Assembly: GCA_964647825.1 (NCBI GenBank)
Contig: CAZYJL010000001.1
Coordinates: 124,001-188,000 of the forward strand
Origin: VFKI01 sp964647825
Lineage (GTDB): Bacteria; Pseudomonadota; Gammaproteobacteria; DSM-16500
Length of the DNA: 64,000 nt
Direction: 5' to 3'
This document shows, piece after piece, positions 9,175 to 18,239 of this stretch. Position 1 is the first letter of the stretch; every line of letters starts with the position of its first letter. The position numbers and the translations under genes are program-made. The notes under the pieces were generated by a model that made no database searches, had not been told where the DNA came from, and was given only the letters and a program-made list of their open reading frames with translations.

Positions 9175-9792
9175 TCAGGGAAAATTCGACTCTTTGCGCT
9201 CAAAATTGATCCATTCTTTTTCTGTCAACACTGCATCTAATTTTACATCCCATGACGCATGTGGCAGCGCATCCACCTTTTGCAACGCATAGGCCAGCCC
9301 CACTAATTGACACCCTGACACTGCTTGGTCTTTTTTAAAATGAAAAGTACGGTCATAAAATCCGCCACCCATACCTAAGCGATAGCCTGCTTGATCAAAA
9401 CCCACTAATGGCAATAACACCAAATCTAATGCAGATGGCTCGCAAGATTCTTCCCGATTGACTGGCTCCATTAGGCCATAATGATTAGGTTGTAATGCAT
9501 CACCTGCTGAATACTTAATAAAAACAAGAGAATTTTCATTTTTCGTTGACGATAACACGGGTAAATAACATTTTTTCCCCGCTGCATGAATATGCTGAAT
9601 AATGGGTTGACAATCAAACTCTTCTGCAGTGGATAAATAGCAAGCAATTTTCTGACTTTGTCTGAATTGCTCTGTGTTAATAAAAAGCTTGCTTGCAGCC
9701 TGTGCAGCACACGCTCTATTCGTCACGGGCACTTGACGACGCAAATAACGTAACTGGTGCCGCAATGCTTGTTTTTTTTCTTCAAAATTCAC
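9175..9792 (-). CDS. fau: 5-formyltetrahydrofolate cyclo-ligase
   Basis: It converts 5-formyl-THF to 5,10-methenyl-THF with ATP in one-carbon metabolism. The C-terminal half carries LDLVLLPLVGFDQAGYRLG followed by GGGFYDRTF, the family signature. The N-terminal KQALRHQLRYLRRQV helix is also typical. Length (205 residues) is normal. It is divergent from the pilus operon. In many gammaproteobacteria the 6S RNA gene precedes this gene, but the 109-bp upstream gap is too short for it here. Confidence 0.93.
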   Translation of the reverse strand: MNFEEKKQALRHQLRYLRRQVPVTNRACAAQAASKLFINTEQFRQSQKIACYLSTAEEFDCQPIIQHIHAAGKKCYLPVLSSTKNENSLVFIKYSAGDALQPNHYGLMEPVNREESCEPSALDLVLLPLVGFDQAGYRLGMGGGFYDRTFHFKKDQAVSGCQLVGLAYALQKVDALPHASWDVKLDAVLTEKEWINFERKESNFP

Positions 9793-9844
9793 TTTGAATC
9801 CAACAAGTTAGAAAATTGTGCCCAAAAAAGCAGGTCTAAGGTAT

Positions 9845-9850
9845 TATAAT
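9845..9850 (+). promoter_or_regulatory. Candidate -10 element of the pilus operon
   Basis: A perfect TATAAT lies about 50 bp upstream of the first pilus gene in the divergent gap. No good -35 hexamer is seen at the right spacing, so it may need an activator. Confidence 0.35.
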
Positions 9851-9901
9851 CATAAAAGAATGATAGAAATAAAATTGCTACGCCGATATCGCGAGGCAAC
9901 T

Positions 9902-11497
9902 ATGGCTGATCCGATTTTTTCTTCAATGGAAGAAACACAGGACAGAAACCAGTCCTTGTTGCTGGAACAGTTTGCCGCGGCAACCATGACGGTTGTTGTG
10001 GCGAATCAATCTGCACTCGATACAAAAGACCGCATCATGGATGAAATGCTCGGATGGTGCAAAGAGCAAGGCACGATAGCTGTTCTCAAAAGTGGCTCGA
10101 TTCTTTCCTCTGAACCTACTTCTCGCACTGTGCAAAATTGTAAATCTTTGATGCTGGCAAAAGGCATTCATCCAGGCCAAGTCTTTGCCTCAACACCTTC
10201 TCTCATCTCACTCCTCTTGGCTAGCGGCAAAGAAGAAACCGCACAACAAGCACGTGAAACCAGTATTATTTTTAGCGAACAGCAACAACAATTACGCGAA
10301 TTGATTTCAGAAGCGCTTCATCAAAATGTCAGTGATATTCATATTCAAGTTCGACAAAGTTATACAAAAATTCGCATGCGACAACATGGTGAGCTACATA
10401 TTTATGCCGAATGGTCAGAAAAGCTAGGACGAGAACTCGCTTCGGTTGCATTCAACAAAGAAACTGATCATGCCACTTCACACTTCAACCCTCTCATCCC
10501 ACAAGATGCGTCTATGCCATTAAAAATCCAAGGCAAAGATATTCGTTTACGTCTTGCCAGTGTGCCAGCACATGGCGGTTTCGATATGGTCATGCGTATC
10601 CTTGCAACAGGTGATGAGAAAACAGCAACACTCGAATCTCTCGGCTACACAAAAAAACAAGTCGATATTATTAAGATGGCTCTGAAACTTCCCTTTGGTG
10701 CCATTATTGTGGCAGGTCCAACCGGCTCAGGTAAAACCACCACCCTTGCTGCTTGCATGGAGATGGTCGAAAATACACAAAAATTATATTCCATCGAAGA
10801 TCCGGTCGAAAAAGTCGTAGAAGAAGCGACACAAGTTCCCGTCAACACAGAAAAAGAAGATCGCAGTTTTGCAAGCATGGGGCGCGCTGCTTTACGTATG
10901 GACCCGGATGTCATTATTCTTGGAGAAATGCGTGATGAAGATACAGCTAACGTCATGGTACGCGCATCGATCACCGGGCATCTTGTGCTAACCACACTCC
11001 ATACAAATCGCGCAACTGCCATTATTACCCGCCTTGTTGATATGGGCATTTCACCCGTCCTTCTCAGTGACAGTAGCGTACTTCGCTGTCTCATCTGTCA
11101 GCGACTCGTGCCGATTGTCTGCAAAAGTTGTGCGATTCCACTACGTTCTTCCGCTAAACACCAAGCCTACTTGCCTGAATGGGAAAGTGTCTTAGGCACC
11201 GATATCATAGAAAAAGCACGTGCCCGCGGCGCTGGCTGTGCAAAATGCCATGGCACCAGTGTCGGTGGACGAACCGTCGTCGCAGAAGTGATATGGGTCG
11301 ACGAAGATGGACGTCAATTTATTCAAAAATGTGACACTCTCAATTGGGAAAAAATGCTGAAAAAAAATGGATGGACTGACTTTCATAGCCGTGCAATTGA
11401 ATTAATTGCAAGTGGTACAATTGATCCATTTGATGCAGAAAAAGTTGTTGGCCCAATCAATACATCTATTGGTGCGACTGCATATCTATATAAATAA
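9902..11497 (+). CDS. pilQ: Type IVb pilus assembly ATPase (PilQ-like, GspE/VirB11 superfamily)
   Basis: This cytoplasmic hexameric ATPase powers pilin polymerisation. Walker A GPTGSGKTTT is at about residues 272-281. The Asp box is near SIEDPVE, Walker B MDPDVIILGEMRDEDT is near 333-348, and a His box (TGHLVLTTLHTN) follows. A C-terminal Zn-finger is formed by CQRLVPIVCKSC and CAKCHG. The N-terminal roughly 100 residues are family-specific. I chose the ATG at 9902 because GAGG lies six bases upstream; the frame is open further upstream without similarity. At 531 residues it resembles R64 PilQ. The secretin in this cluster is a different gene, here called pilN. Confidence 0.88.
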   Translation: MADPIFSSMEETQDRNQSLLLEQFAAATMTVVVANQSALDTKDRIMDEMLGWCKEQGTIAVLKSGSILSSEPTSRTVQNCKSLMLAKGIHPGQVFASTPSLISLLLASGKEETAQQARETSIIFSEQQQQLRELISEALHQNVSDIHIQVRQSYTKIRMRQHGELHIYAEWSEKLGRELASVAFNKETDHATSHFNPLIPQDASMPLKIQGKDIRLRLASVPAHGGFDMVMRILATGDEKTATLESLGYTKKQVDIIKMALKLPFGAIIVAGPTGSGKTTTLAACMEMVENTQKLYSIEDPVEKVVEEATQVPVNTEKEDRSFASMGRAALRMDPDVIILGEMRDEDTANVMVRASITGHLVLTTLHTNRATAIITRLVDMGISPVLLSDSSVLRCLICQRLVPIVCKSCAIPLRSSAKHQAYLPEWESVLGTDIIEKARARGAGCAKCHGTSVGGRTVVAEVIWVDEDGRQFIQKCDTLNWEKMLKKNGWTDFHSRAIELIASGTIDPFDAEKVVGPINTSIGATAYLYK

Positions 11498-11520
11498 ATT
11501 CAACTGAGGACATCAAGCAC

Positions 11521-12576
11521 ATGGAAATCGCGCAAGTAAAGTTATTTGCTGAAAATATCGGAAGACGCATTCGACATTTTCAATTTGGCGCAAAAGCACA
11601 ACTTGCTTTTCTTGAAGATTTTTATGCGCTTGTGAGTGACGGCATCCCCGCAAATCGAGCCATTGATATGATTGCAGGCGCGACAACCGGAATAACACGT
11701 GAAGTCGCGCTTTCCATTTCACAAAAAATTTCTGAGGGTCAAGCGCTCGCTGAAGGCATGCGCGAATGGTTTAGCATTAATATCGTTGAAATTATTCGTA
11801 TTGGTGAACAAGGTGGCGCGTTAGTTGAAACGCTAAAATCCGCCATCAATACCCTTGGGCGTTCTAGTGGTGCAATGAGCGCATTTCTTGGTGCCATTGC
11901 GTACCCTGTTATGGTGATTACAATCGCATGTAGCGTCATACTTTACCTAGATGGCTCTGTTTTCACGCAATTTCGTGCTATTAAACCCATTGAACAATGG
12001 CCCGATGCTGGCCGCACACTGATCGATGTTGCCACAGCAATTCGTTATTGGTGGTGGATTTTTCTCTTAGGCACCATTGGATTTGTTTTTTTACTTTTTC
12101 GTATTATGAATGATTACATTGGTGAGTACCGTCCTGAGTTAGATAAAATACCACCGTTTACGTTGTATCGAAAATTTGTTGCCGCACGTTTTATGGAAAC
12201 ACTCGGGTTACTTGTCGCCAACGGCGTTGTCTTTAAAAGCGCTTTAAAAATCATGCAATATAATTCACCACCTTATCTCACCTCACATCTTGTTACCATG
12301 GAACATTTGCTTTCTACAGGGAAAGGCAATGTTGCTGATATCCTAACAACTGGCCTAATTGATGAAAAAGATGTACTACGCTTACGTGTGATGGCTGAAG
12401 TCAAAGGCTTTGAACATGGCCTTGTACGAATGGGTATTTTAGGTGCAGAAAACACAGTAAAAACACTCAAAAGGGCATCACGTATTTTTGGTGGTATTTT
12501 ACTTGCAGTCGGCGCATACCTCATTATCACAATTATTAAAGGGATTTATCTCACCGGCATGTCGATGGGACAATAA
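11521..12576 (+). CDS. pilR: Type IVb pilus inner-membrane platform protein (PilR-like, GspF family)
   Basis: This is the inner-membrane platform on which the assembly ATPase acts. It has two GspF-type repeats. The first starts near QLAFLEDFYALVSDGI, with IRIGEQGGALVETL and a membrane segment at about residues 120-150. A second membrane region is WWIFLLGTIGFVFLLF, and a C-terminal hydrophobic segment is IFGGILLAVGAYLIITIIKG. Length 351 matches R64 PilR. It starts 24 bp after the ATPase gene and is clearly in the same operon. Confidence 0.85.
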   Translation: MEIAQVKLFAENIGRRIRHFQFGAKAQLAFLEDFYALVSDGIPANRAIDMIAGATTGITREVALSISQKISEGQALAEGMREWFSINIVEIIRIGEQGGALVETLKSAINTLGRSSGAMSAFLGAIAYPVMVITIACSVILYLDGSVFTQFRAIKPIEQWPDAGRTLIDVATAIRYWWWIFLLGTIGFVFLLFRIMNDYIGEYRPELDKIPPFTLYRKFVAARFMETLGLLVANGVVFKSALKIMQYNSPPYLTSHLVTMEHLLSTGKGNVADILTTGLIDEKDVLRLRVMAEVKGFEHGLVRMGILGAENTVKTLKRASRIFGGILLAVGAYLIITIIKGIYLTGMSMGQ

Positions 12577-12593
12577 TCAATCGGAGATTTTTT

Positions 12594-13526
12594 GTGTTCA
12601 AGCAACATCAAACAGGTCTAACACTGGTTGAAACACTACTCGTCCTCGTCGTCGGTGCGATTTTCTTTACCATCGGTCTACGAATTTATAATCAATTATC
12701 CACACAAGCAGACGCATTGCGATTACGTGCAAATGCACAGCAAATTCTTACAGCCATGAAATATTATTATCAAGCAAATTGCCGAAAACCACTTGATGCA
12801 TCCGGCGCAGCAATGGGATTAGGAAAACTAGATCCAAGTGAAATAGGTAGCGCAACAACACTGACGCTTACTCTTGGCAGCGGCACGACTTCTAGCGGCA
12901 CCGATCTAATCAAAAGTAATATGTTAAACAGCACAAATTGGCGGCCTATCAATCCACTGGTTGATAACACTGCTTCACCAGATCAAGGCTATTTCGCACA
13001 ATTCAATCGATTACAAACTAGCAATGCCGATCCACAGATGAGCATTTACGCATGTGCGGGAGATATCAATAGCAATGCTGATGCAAAAAAAGCAAGCTTT
13101 ACACCTGCTTGCACGAATATTAACGCGAGTTCTTACAAAACACTGAGTAGCACCAATGCGCCAAGCTTAGATTCAACTGTTATTTTTTGGATAGCACAAG
13201 TCAAAATAAAATTAGCAGATTGCAATAAAGCAGCTGCTGTGTTTGGCACCACTGGCGCATCTTGTGTCACAGCCAATGCAACGGATTCTTGTAGTAACGG
13301 CGCTATCCCCGTTTCATCACTCACGGCAACGTGTTCCAACCGCTATCTCATCTTTGAGCAACCTGCTGCAATGATTACGCCAAATACATCTTCACCGCTC
13401 TGGATCTCGCAGCCGTTAGTAAAACAGTTTAACATGCAATATACAAATGACGGGATGGCAACTTATAGCGGTGTGCAATCCAGCACATCATGGTACAACA
13501 CGCAAAATTATCTATGCGGTGGATAA
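12594..13526 (+). CDS. pilS: Type IV prepilin, PilS-like
   Basis: It begins at a GTG with GGAG nine bases upstream. The short leader MFKQHQTG is followed by LTLVETLLVLVVGAIF, a canonical type IV prepilin cleavage site with Glu at mature position 5 and a long hydrophobic helix. At 310 residues it is larger than most major pilins. The globular part is Ser/Thr/Asn-rich with about nine cysteines and ends in Cys-Gly-Gly. It is probably the major or a structural pilin. No prepilin peptidase is encoded in the window, so processing must rely on one elsewhere. Confidence 0.8.
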   Translation: MFKQHQTGLTLVETLLVLVVGAIFFTIGLRIYNQLSTQADALRLRANAQQILTAMKYYYQANCRKPLDASGAAMGLGKLDPSEIGSATTLTLTLGSGTTSSGTDLIKSNMLNSTNWRPINPLVDNTASPDQGYFAQFNRLQTSNADPQMSIYACAGDINSNADAKKASFTPACTNINASSYKTLSSTNAPSLDSTVIFWIAQVKIKLADCNKAAAVFGTTGASCVTANATDSCSNGAIPVSSLTATCSNRYLIFEQPAAMITPNTSSPLWISQPLVKQFNMQYTNDGMATYSGVQSSTSWYNTQNYLCGG

Positions 13527-14725
13527 TGACGATGATGCAAACAGCACACAAGAAAAAACAGTCTGCTATTGGCTTTACATTACTTGAAATGTTGTTGGTA
13601 TTAACCATTTCAAGTTCACTGATTTTATTGCTCTTAAATTACACCACACAAAAAACTGATGACTTACGACGCGATAAAACGGTTTTAGAAATTCAACAAA
13701 TACAAAGTTCTGCGCTTTCTTGGTACGTCAATAATTCACAATGGCCTGTAGATTGCAGTATTAACACATCACTGACATGGGCAACAATAAAAAATCTCAC
13801 GAATAGCTTTAAACCAGGCTCTGGTTATTTGCCGCCCAATTTTGGTGTCAGTCCTTATGTCAGCGATTATCAAATTGCCTGCCAATACCCCGCCACAGGC
13901 ACAACAGCGGGTGTAGGCTTTGGCGGCAATTTTTATGTCTCAATTCAGGCAAATAATGTTGCCAGTGCGCAAGTTATCGCTGGACGTTTACCCATGTCTT
14001 ACATCACGACAGCAACTGGCACGACACCCACCCTAGCGCAACCAGCCAACTGTGCCACCGCAAGTCCAAATAGTTCGTGCACAACTGTCATTTCGAGTGT
14101 CGCTATTCCAGGACAAAATCTGAATAATGCACGTTCGGTAAACTTTACCGGTTTATATTACAGTGGGTCCTGTGTCCCGGCACCTAACTGTCCGCCAGGA
14201 ATGTCGCCATCGATTATGGTGGCACCTGCTTCTGTCGCTGGTGTCTATGATAATTTTACCTGCGCCAACTCAGGCGCTGGCGGCGTATGGGACCCAGTCA
14301 CAAACAACTGTACAGGTAATCTTTATCCGATTACTAGTTTTGCTGCCTTTGCTCGCGGCGACGCAAATGGTAATCCTGTTTCGCCGGGCTCTGGCAGTAC
14401 GACTCACACTGGGGCGGGCACAGGCGGCCCCCTTGATTGCAGCGTTACCACATCACCTACACCGACGCGAGCTTGCTGGCAAACCCATACAGTCGCAAGT
14501 CAGTTCACCGCTTTTCCTGCGTCCGACACAACTAAATATTGGCGCGTTTGTCTATATATCAACACACAAAAGGGCCCGGTTAATGTTAACGGTGGAAATA
14601 TCACGCAATGGGGAAAAATGTCGGGAAACATCATCGTCATGACACGTTGTGTGCCTAATCAAGGTGCAGAAAACCCGCAAGGTTCTGTGGATGTTTTCCA
14701 GTCAAATGTTAATTATAACGAATAG
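13526..14725 (+). CDS. Second type IV prepilin-like protein (minor pilin, possibly PilV-like tip adhesin)
   Basis: The start ATG overlaps the pilS stop (TAATG), which indicates translational coupling. The leader ends in QSAIG, followed by FTLLEMLLVLTISSSLILLL, again with Glu5. At 399 residues it is much larger than a pilin. After the N-terminal helix there are two regions: a Gly/Thr/Asn-rich middle and a C-terminal portion with PAPNCPPGMSP, paired cysteines and a WRVCLYINTQKG beta-rich segment. R64 PilV is a large minor pilin whose C-terminus mediates recipient recognition, and position and size fit that role. Shufflon-like inverted repeats were not seen. A few Met codons just downstream are alternative starts. 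Confidence 0.7.
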   Translation: MTMMQTAHKKKQSAIGFTLLEMLLVLTISSSLILLLLNYTTQKTDDLRRDKTVLEIQQIQSSALSWYVNNSQWPVDCSINTSLTWATIKNLTNSFKPGSGYLPPNFGVSPYVSDYQIACQYPATGTTAGVGFGGNFYVSIQANNVASAQVIAGRLPMSYITTATGTTPTLAQPANCATASPNSSCTTVISSVAIPGQNLNNARSVNFTGLYYSGSCVPAPNCPPGMSPSIMVAPASVAGVYDNFTCANSGAGGVWDPVTNNCTGNLYPITSFAAFARGDANGNPVSPGSGSTTHTGAGTGGPLDCSVTTSPTPTRACWQTHTVASQFTAFPASDTTKYWRVCLYINTQKGPVNVNGGNITQWGKMSGNIIVMTRCVPNQGAENPQGSVDVFQSNVNYNE

Positions 14726-14789
14726 ATCCAATAGATAATGATGCTGAAATCTTCGTCACGCACCCATATAAAAAGGCGGTGATTGATGT

Positions 14790-14817
14790 ATAAGCAATTT
14801 TCCGCTAAATTGCTTAT
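14790..14817 (+). other. Perfect hairpin in the pilus operon
   Basis: ATAAGCAATTT and its exact complement are separated by six bases (TCCGCT), in the 174-bp gap between the second pilin and the TcpQ/PilL-like gene. No T-run follows, so it is not a standard terminator. It could stabilise or attenuate the mRNA and separate abundant pilin message from the rest. Confidence 0.5.
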
Positions 14818-14899
14818 ACTGAACGGGTTTCGCAACGAGGAAACTTGGGGCGCCAAGAAACTCTTGGAGAAACGTGAAGGATCTAACTGGAGTATTGCG

Positions 14900-15373
14900 A
14901 TGAAATGTCTTCCTGTTTCAGCAAGTCTCATTTCATTTCTATCTTGTTTTTTTGCTACATCTGTTTTTTTTCTCTCAAATACTGCAGAAGCAAGCTGGCA
15001 AGTTGCATCACCTCGATCTGCTGTCCCTTCTGACCCATTTTTCCAATCCGGTGTGCAAAATGGCAAAATCTATCTGCCATCCGCTAACAGCGATGCATTT
15101 ACTGGCGCGCAATTTGGTCATATGGGACGCCCTGCAGGTGTCTATGCCATCAGTGTCAGCGGTTCTCTCAAAGAAAATATTGAGCGCATTATGGATCGCT
15201 ATCATTGGCGCGTTCTTTGGAAAGTACCTTACGATTATAATTTCGATGGCCGTATTACTGGTAACAGTTTACCCGATGTCATTAAAAAATTACTGCAGCC
15301 CTTTCCCTTACAAGCCAAACTGTATATGTCGAATCACATTATGACGGTTACTCCAAGGAAGGAAGAAGTATAA
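14900..15373 (+). CDS. Pilus biogenesis protein with TcpQ/PilL C-terminal domain
   Basis: This is a periplasmic secretin-associated protein. A signal peptide is visible (MKCLPVSASLISFLSCFFATSVFF... ending NTAEA). The C-terminal domain SGSLKENIERIMDRYHWRVL with NSLPDVIKKLLQPFPLQAKLY matches the TcpQ/PilL C-terminal fold that partners the outer-membrane secretin. At 157 residues it is shorter than R64 PilL and corresponds mainly to that domain. I place the start at 14900, which has GGAG seven bases upstream; the upstream open frame lacks a signal peptide. Its stop overlaps the start of the secretin gene. Confidence 0.75.
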   Translation: MKCLPVSASLISFLSCFFATSVFFLSNTAEASWQVASPRSAVPSDPFFQSGVQNGKIYLPSANSDAFTGAQFGHMGRPAGVYAISVSGSLKENIERIMDRYHWRVLWKVPYDYNFDGRITGNSLPDVIKKLLQPFPLQAKLYMSNHIMTVTPRKEEV

Positions 15374-17001
15374 TGATCAGAAAACTGTTAGCCACAAGTC
15401 TCGGTTTCCTGTTATTTCTTTCGGGATGCCAAGCCCCCGTCTACAATCAAACACAATCGAATGTTGCCGACACAGCAGATAAGATTGCTACTGCTAAACA
15501 ACAAATGCAAAAAAAAATAGCGCCTCCACCTGCACTCGTCGTCAACAATGGTGCATACATTGACAAAACACCCATCAGTCTCGAAAAAGAACCACGCTGG
15601 TTAAAAAATCGCATTGTGTTACGCGGTGATCAACTTCCCTTTTCTTACTACAGTCGCGCTATTACGGGTGGCACAAGCAGTCACGTACTCACACGTTACC
15701 AAGTGGGACTCGATGAAAAACTTCCTCTCTCCATTAATTACACAGGCACAGTGAGAGGCGCGCTTGATCAAATAGCTGCAAAAAGTGGTTATGTCTACAG
15801 CATTCAAGGTAACAATGTCTATTGGCAAGCGTTTATTACCCGCACATACGATATCGCATTTATGCCTGGTTCATCTGATTACATGATGGGGAAATCCAGC
15901 AGCACCAGCGGCGGCACATCCGGTGCATCTGGTAGCACAGGCGGTGCCACGTCTGTCAGCGCTATCATCGATGACTCCGCTGGTAGCATGTACAGTAATC
16001 TCAAAGGAACCATTTCTCTTTGGGAGGACTTGGAAACATCCATTAAACAAATGCTGTCTCCACAAGGGAAAGTTGTTGTTTCACAATCCACAACGAGCGT
16101 GACCGTGGTAGATCGTCCATCAAATATCGCACTGATTGGACACTTCATCGAAAATCTTAACAATAATCTTTCAAAACAGGTGTTAGTCAAAGTTGAAGTG
16201 CTCACCGTACAACTTGAAAATGATTACAGTTTTGGCATCAACTGGAATGTGGTGCAAAGTGCTTTTAATAATGGCGCGTATCAACTCTTTGCTAGCAATG
16301 GCTCCCCATTAACGATTAGCTCCAATGTTGGATTAGCAACACTAGCCAATACAGCAGGGGTAAATAACATTCATTTAAATAGCTCTAAAACGACGGCTAA
16401 TGGCAGCCAAGTAACAGGTATTCTTTCGCTGATTAATGCATTACAGCAACAAGGCAAAGTCTCGGTACTCACCCAACCACAAGTCCTCTGTCAAAATAAT
16501 CAAGTCTCTGCTATTCGCATACTGGACTCACGTGGTTACCTTGCTAGCATCCAAACAACGTCACTTTCTGGCAGCTCAACGGGCGGTGCGTCCATCACCT
16601 CACAGATTACGCCTGGCAGTGTGATTACCGGTGTCACCCTTTACGTCCTACCAAAAATCATGAAAGATAAAGTCTATCTGCAAGTCAACGCCGATCTCTC
16701 TGACCTTATCTCTATTTCTTGTATTAGCAGCACCGGTGTCAGCAGTGCGAATTGTTCAACGGCTGCGACAAATAATGGTAGTTCCATTCAGGTACCGAAC
16801 GTACAACAAAAACAATTCAACCAACGTAGTGTTGTGAAATCTGGCGATACACTGATCATGGCTGGCTTCCGTCAAGTTGCCAATAGAAATGGCGCATCGC
16901 AATTATTTGACTCTCAGGCACTCGGTGGAAAAGCATCACAACAATACAATACTGAAACAATTATCCTCATTACCCCCATTGTGCTTGGTGGAGTTGGCTA
17001 A
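15373..17001 (+). CDS. pilN: Outer-membrane secretin lipoprotein (PilN-like)
   Basis: It forms the outer-membrane gate through which the pilus leaves. A lipoprotein signal is seen (MIRKLLATSLGFLLFLSGC, lipobox Cys19). An N-domain with GTVRGALDQIAAKSGY is followed by a flexible Ser/Gly-rich linker (SSSTSGGTSGASGSTGG). The secretin core follows: QVLVKVEVLTVQL, QQQGKVSVLTQPQ, VQQKQFNQRSVVKSGDTLIM and the final TIILITPIV. Its 542 residues fit the R64 PilN/BfpB class. It overlaps both neighbours by one base (TAATG), so the cluster L-N-O is tightly coupled. Confidence 0.88.
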   Translation: MIRKLLATSLGFLLFLSGCQAPVYNQTQSNVADTADKIATAKQQMQKKIAPPPALVVNNGAYIDKTPISLEKEPRWLKNRIVLRGDQLPFSYYSRAITGGTSSHVLTRYQVGLDEKLPLSINYTGTVRGALDQIAAKSGYVYSIQGNNVYWQAFITRTYDIAFMPGSSDYMMGKSSSTSGGTSGASGSTGGATSVSAIIDDSAGSMYSNLKGTISLWEDLETSIKQMLSPQGKVVVSQSTTSVTVVDRPSNIALIGHFIENLNNNLSKQVLVKVEVLTVQLENDYSFGINWNVVQSAFNNGAYQLFASNGSPLTISSNVGLATLANTAGVNNIHLNSSKTTANGSQVTGILSLINALQQQGKVSVLTQPQVLCQNNQVSAIRILDSRGYLASIQTTSLSGSSTGGASITSQITPGSVITGVTLYVLPKIMKDKVYLQVNADLSDLISISCISSTGVSSANCSTAATNNGSSIQVPNVQQKQFNQRSVVKSGDTLIMAGFRQVANRNGASQLFDSQALGGKASQQYNTETIILITPIVLGGVG

Positions 17002-18236
17002 TGCCTCAAATTATCAGGGAAGATGGTGAGCGATTTATTATTCCATCTTATCGCGATATTTTAAGCGCGAAAAAACCATCCCTGTTAAAAAAAGAAATTT
17101 TGTTATTAAGTGGTAATTACGGTGACTACATCACGCTACGCCGTAAAAACGCCGATCAATATGAAGCTGCTTTTTCAAATGAGCCGGGCAATCTATTAGG
17201 TGAAACAATCTGGTCTTATTTTAAAAACCCGCTTGATATGATTTATTGTGAAGCCATACCAAATAGCTCTGAAGCAATACTCGTGATTGTTAAATCCGGG
17301 AGTGTTTGGTTAGATGGCAGTTTCCCCATCGATAGTATCGCTGACGAACTTGTCATCTTTCGACCACAAACAAATAATTTTGAAATTTATATTTATGGCG
17401 ATGTGCCGCTCAGCGAAAAACCCGAAGAAGATAAATTTTCTTTTGACGCAAAATCGATAAAGTCGTTTACCGTCTTACCCGAACCTGTTTTTCCAACGCT
17501 ACCCATTGTCAAAGCGTATCAGCTCAATCCAGCGGAAGCTGTCTTGCGCGGTCAAGGCATTGGTGTCTTTCCAATCAAAAAAATAGCAGTCGGAACGGGT
17601 GTCATTCTCGTCGTTGGTTTAATTTTTCAATATTTTTTAACCCATCAAGAAAAAGCACCAGACATTTTTGTTCAAACAATCAACCCATGGCAAGCCTATC
17701 TCAGTGAGCTCACTACACCCAATCCAACCAACGAAATATCAGCGATCATAAAGAAAATAATGGAACTTTATACTGTCCCAGGCTGGATGCCAGAGAAAGT
17801 GGTGTATCAACAAGGTAATTTTGCAGCAAAAATGAAATCGGCTGGCATGAAAACAGCGATTTTATTTCAATGGGCAAGTAGTCATAATACAACAGTCGAA
17901 ATCATGCCAGATGGTGTGCACGTTAACACACGCATAAAAACACCAGTAAGACAACCAACGCTTAATGTTATGCCTTTACAACGCGTCATTGGGCAAGTGA
18001 TTGATCGTATTTCCACTGTGATGCCCGGAAATATGATAACGCTGACACCATCTGAAAAAAATGGTCCCTATAATCAGTCTAAAATTATTATCAATTTCAC
18101 CAGCATTTCACCAGCGACACTCGAAATTATTGCTCGACAGCTACAAAATTTGCCCCTTAACTTATTAAAAACAGAAATTACTATTCAAAATGGCATGCTG
18201 TCAGGATCAATTACTCTTCAGGCACTGGGAAGCTAA
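17001..18236 (+). CDS. pilO: Pilin accessory protein PilO-like
   Basis: This is a bitopic inner-membrane protein of the R64 PilO (PAP_PilO) type, thought to link the cytoplasmic ATPase to periplasmic components. The N-terminal cytoplasmic half (about 1-195) carries VWLDGSFPIDSI. A single membrane helix is KIAVGTGVILVVGLIFQYFL (near 195-215), and a periplasmic domain of about 195 residues follows. Its 411-residue length fits. The start overlaps the secretin stop. Assignment rests mainly on topology and gene order and less on strong motifs. Confidence 0.72.
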   Translation: MPQIIREDGERFIIPSYRDILSAKKPSLLKKEILLLSGNYGDYITLRRKNADQYEAAFSNEPGNLLGETIWSYFKNPLDMIYCEAIPNSSEAILVIVKSGSVWLDGSFPIDSIADELVIFRPQTNNFEIYIYGDVPLSEKPEEDKFSFDAKSIKSFTVLPEPVFPTLPIVKAYQLNPAEAVLRGQGIGVFPIKKIAVGTGVILVVGLIFQYFLTHQEKAPDIFVQTINPWQAYLSELTTPNPTNEISAIIKKIMELYTVPGWMPEKVVYQQGNFAAKMKSAGMKTAILFQWASSHNTTVEIMPDGVHVNTRIKTPVRQPTLNVMPLQRVIGQVIDRISTVMPGNMITLTPSEKNGPYNQSKIIINFTSISPATLEIIARQLQNLPLNLLKTEITIQNGMLSGSITLQALGS

Positions 18237-18239
18237 CTT

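Noticed and set aside
9793..9901. A 6S RNA gene, expected beside fau in many gammaproteobacteria.
   Set aside because: The gap is only 109 bp and contains a promoter-like site instead; no 6S-like hairpin was seen.
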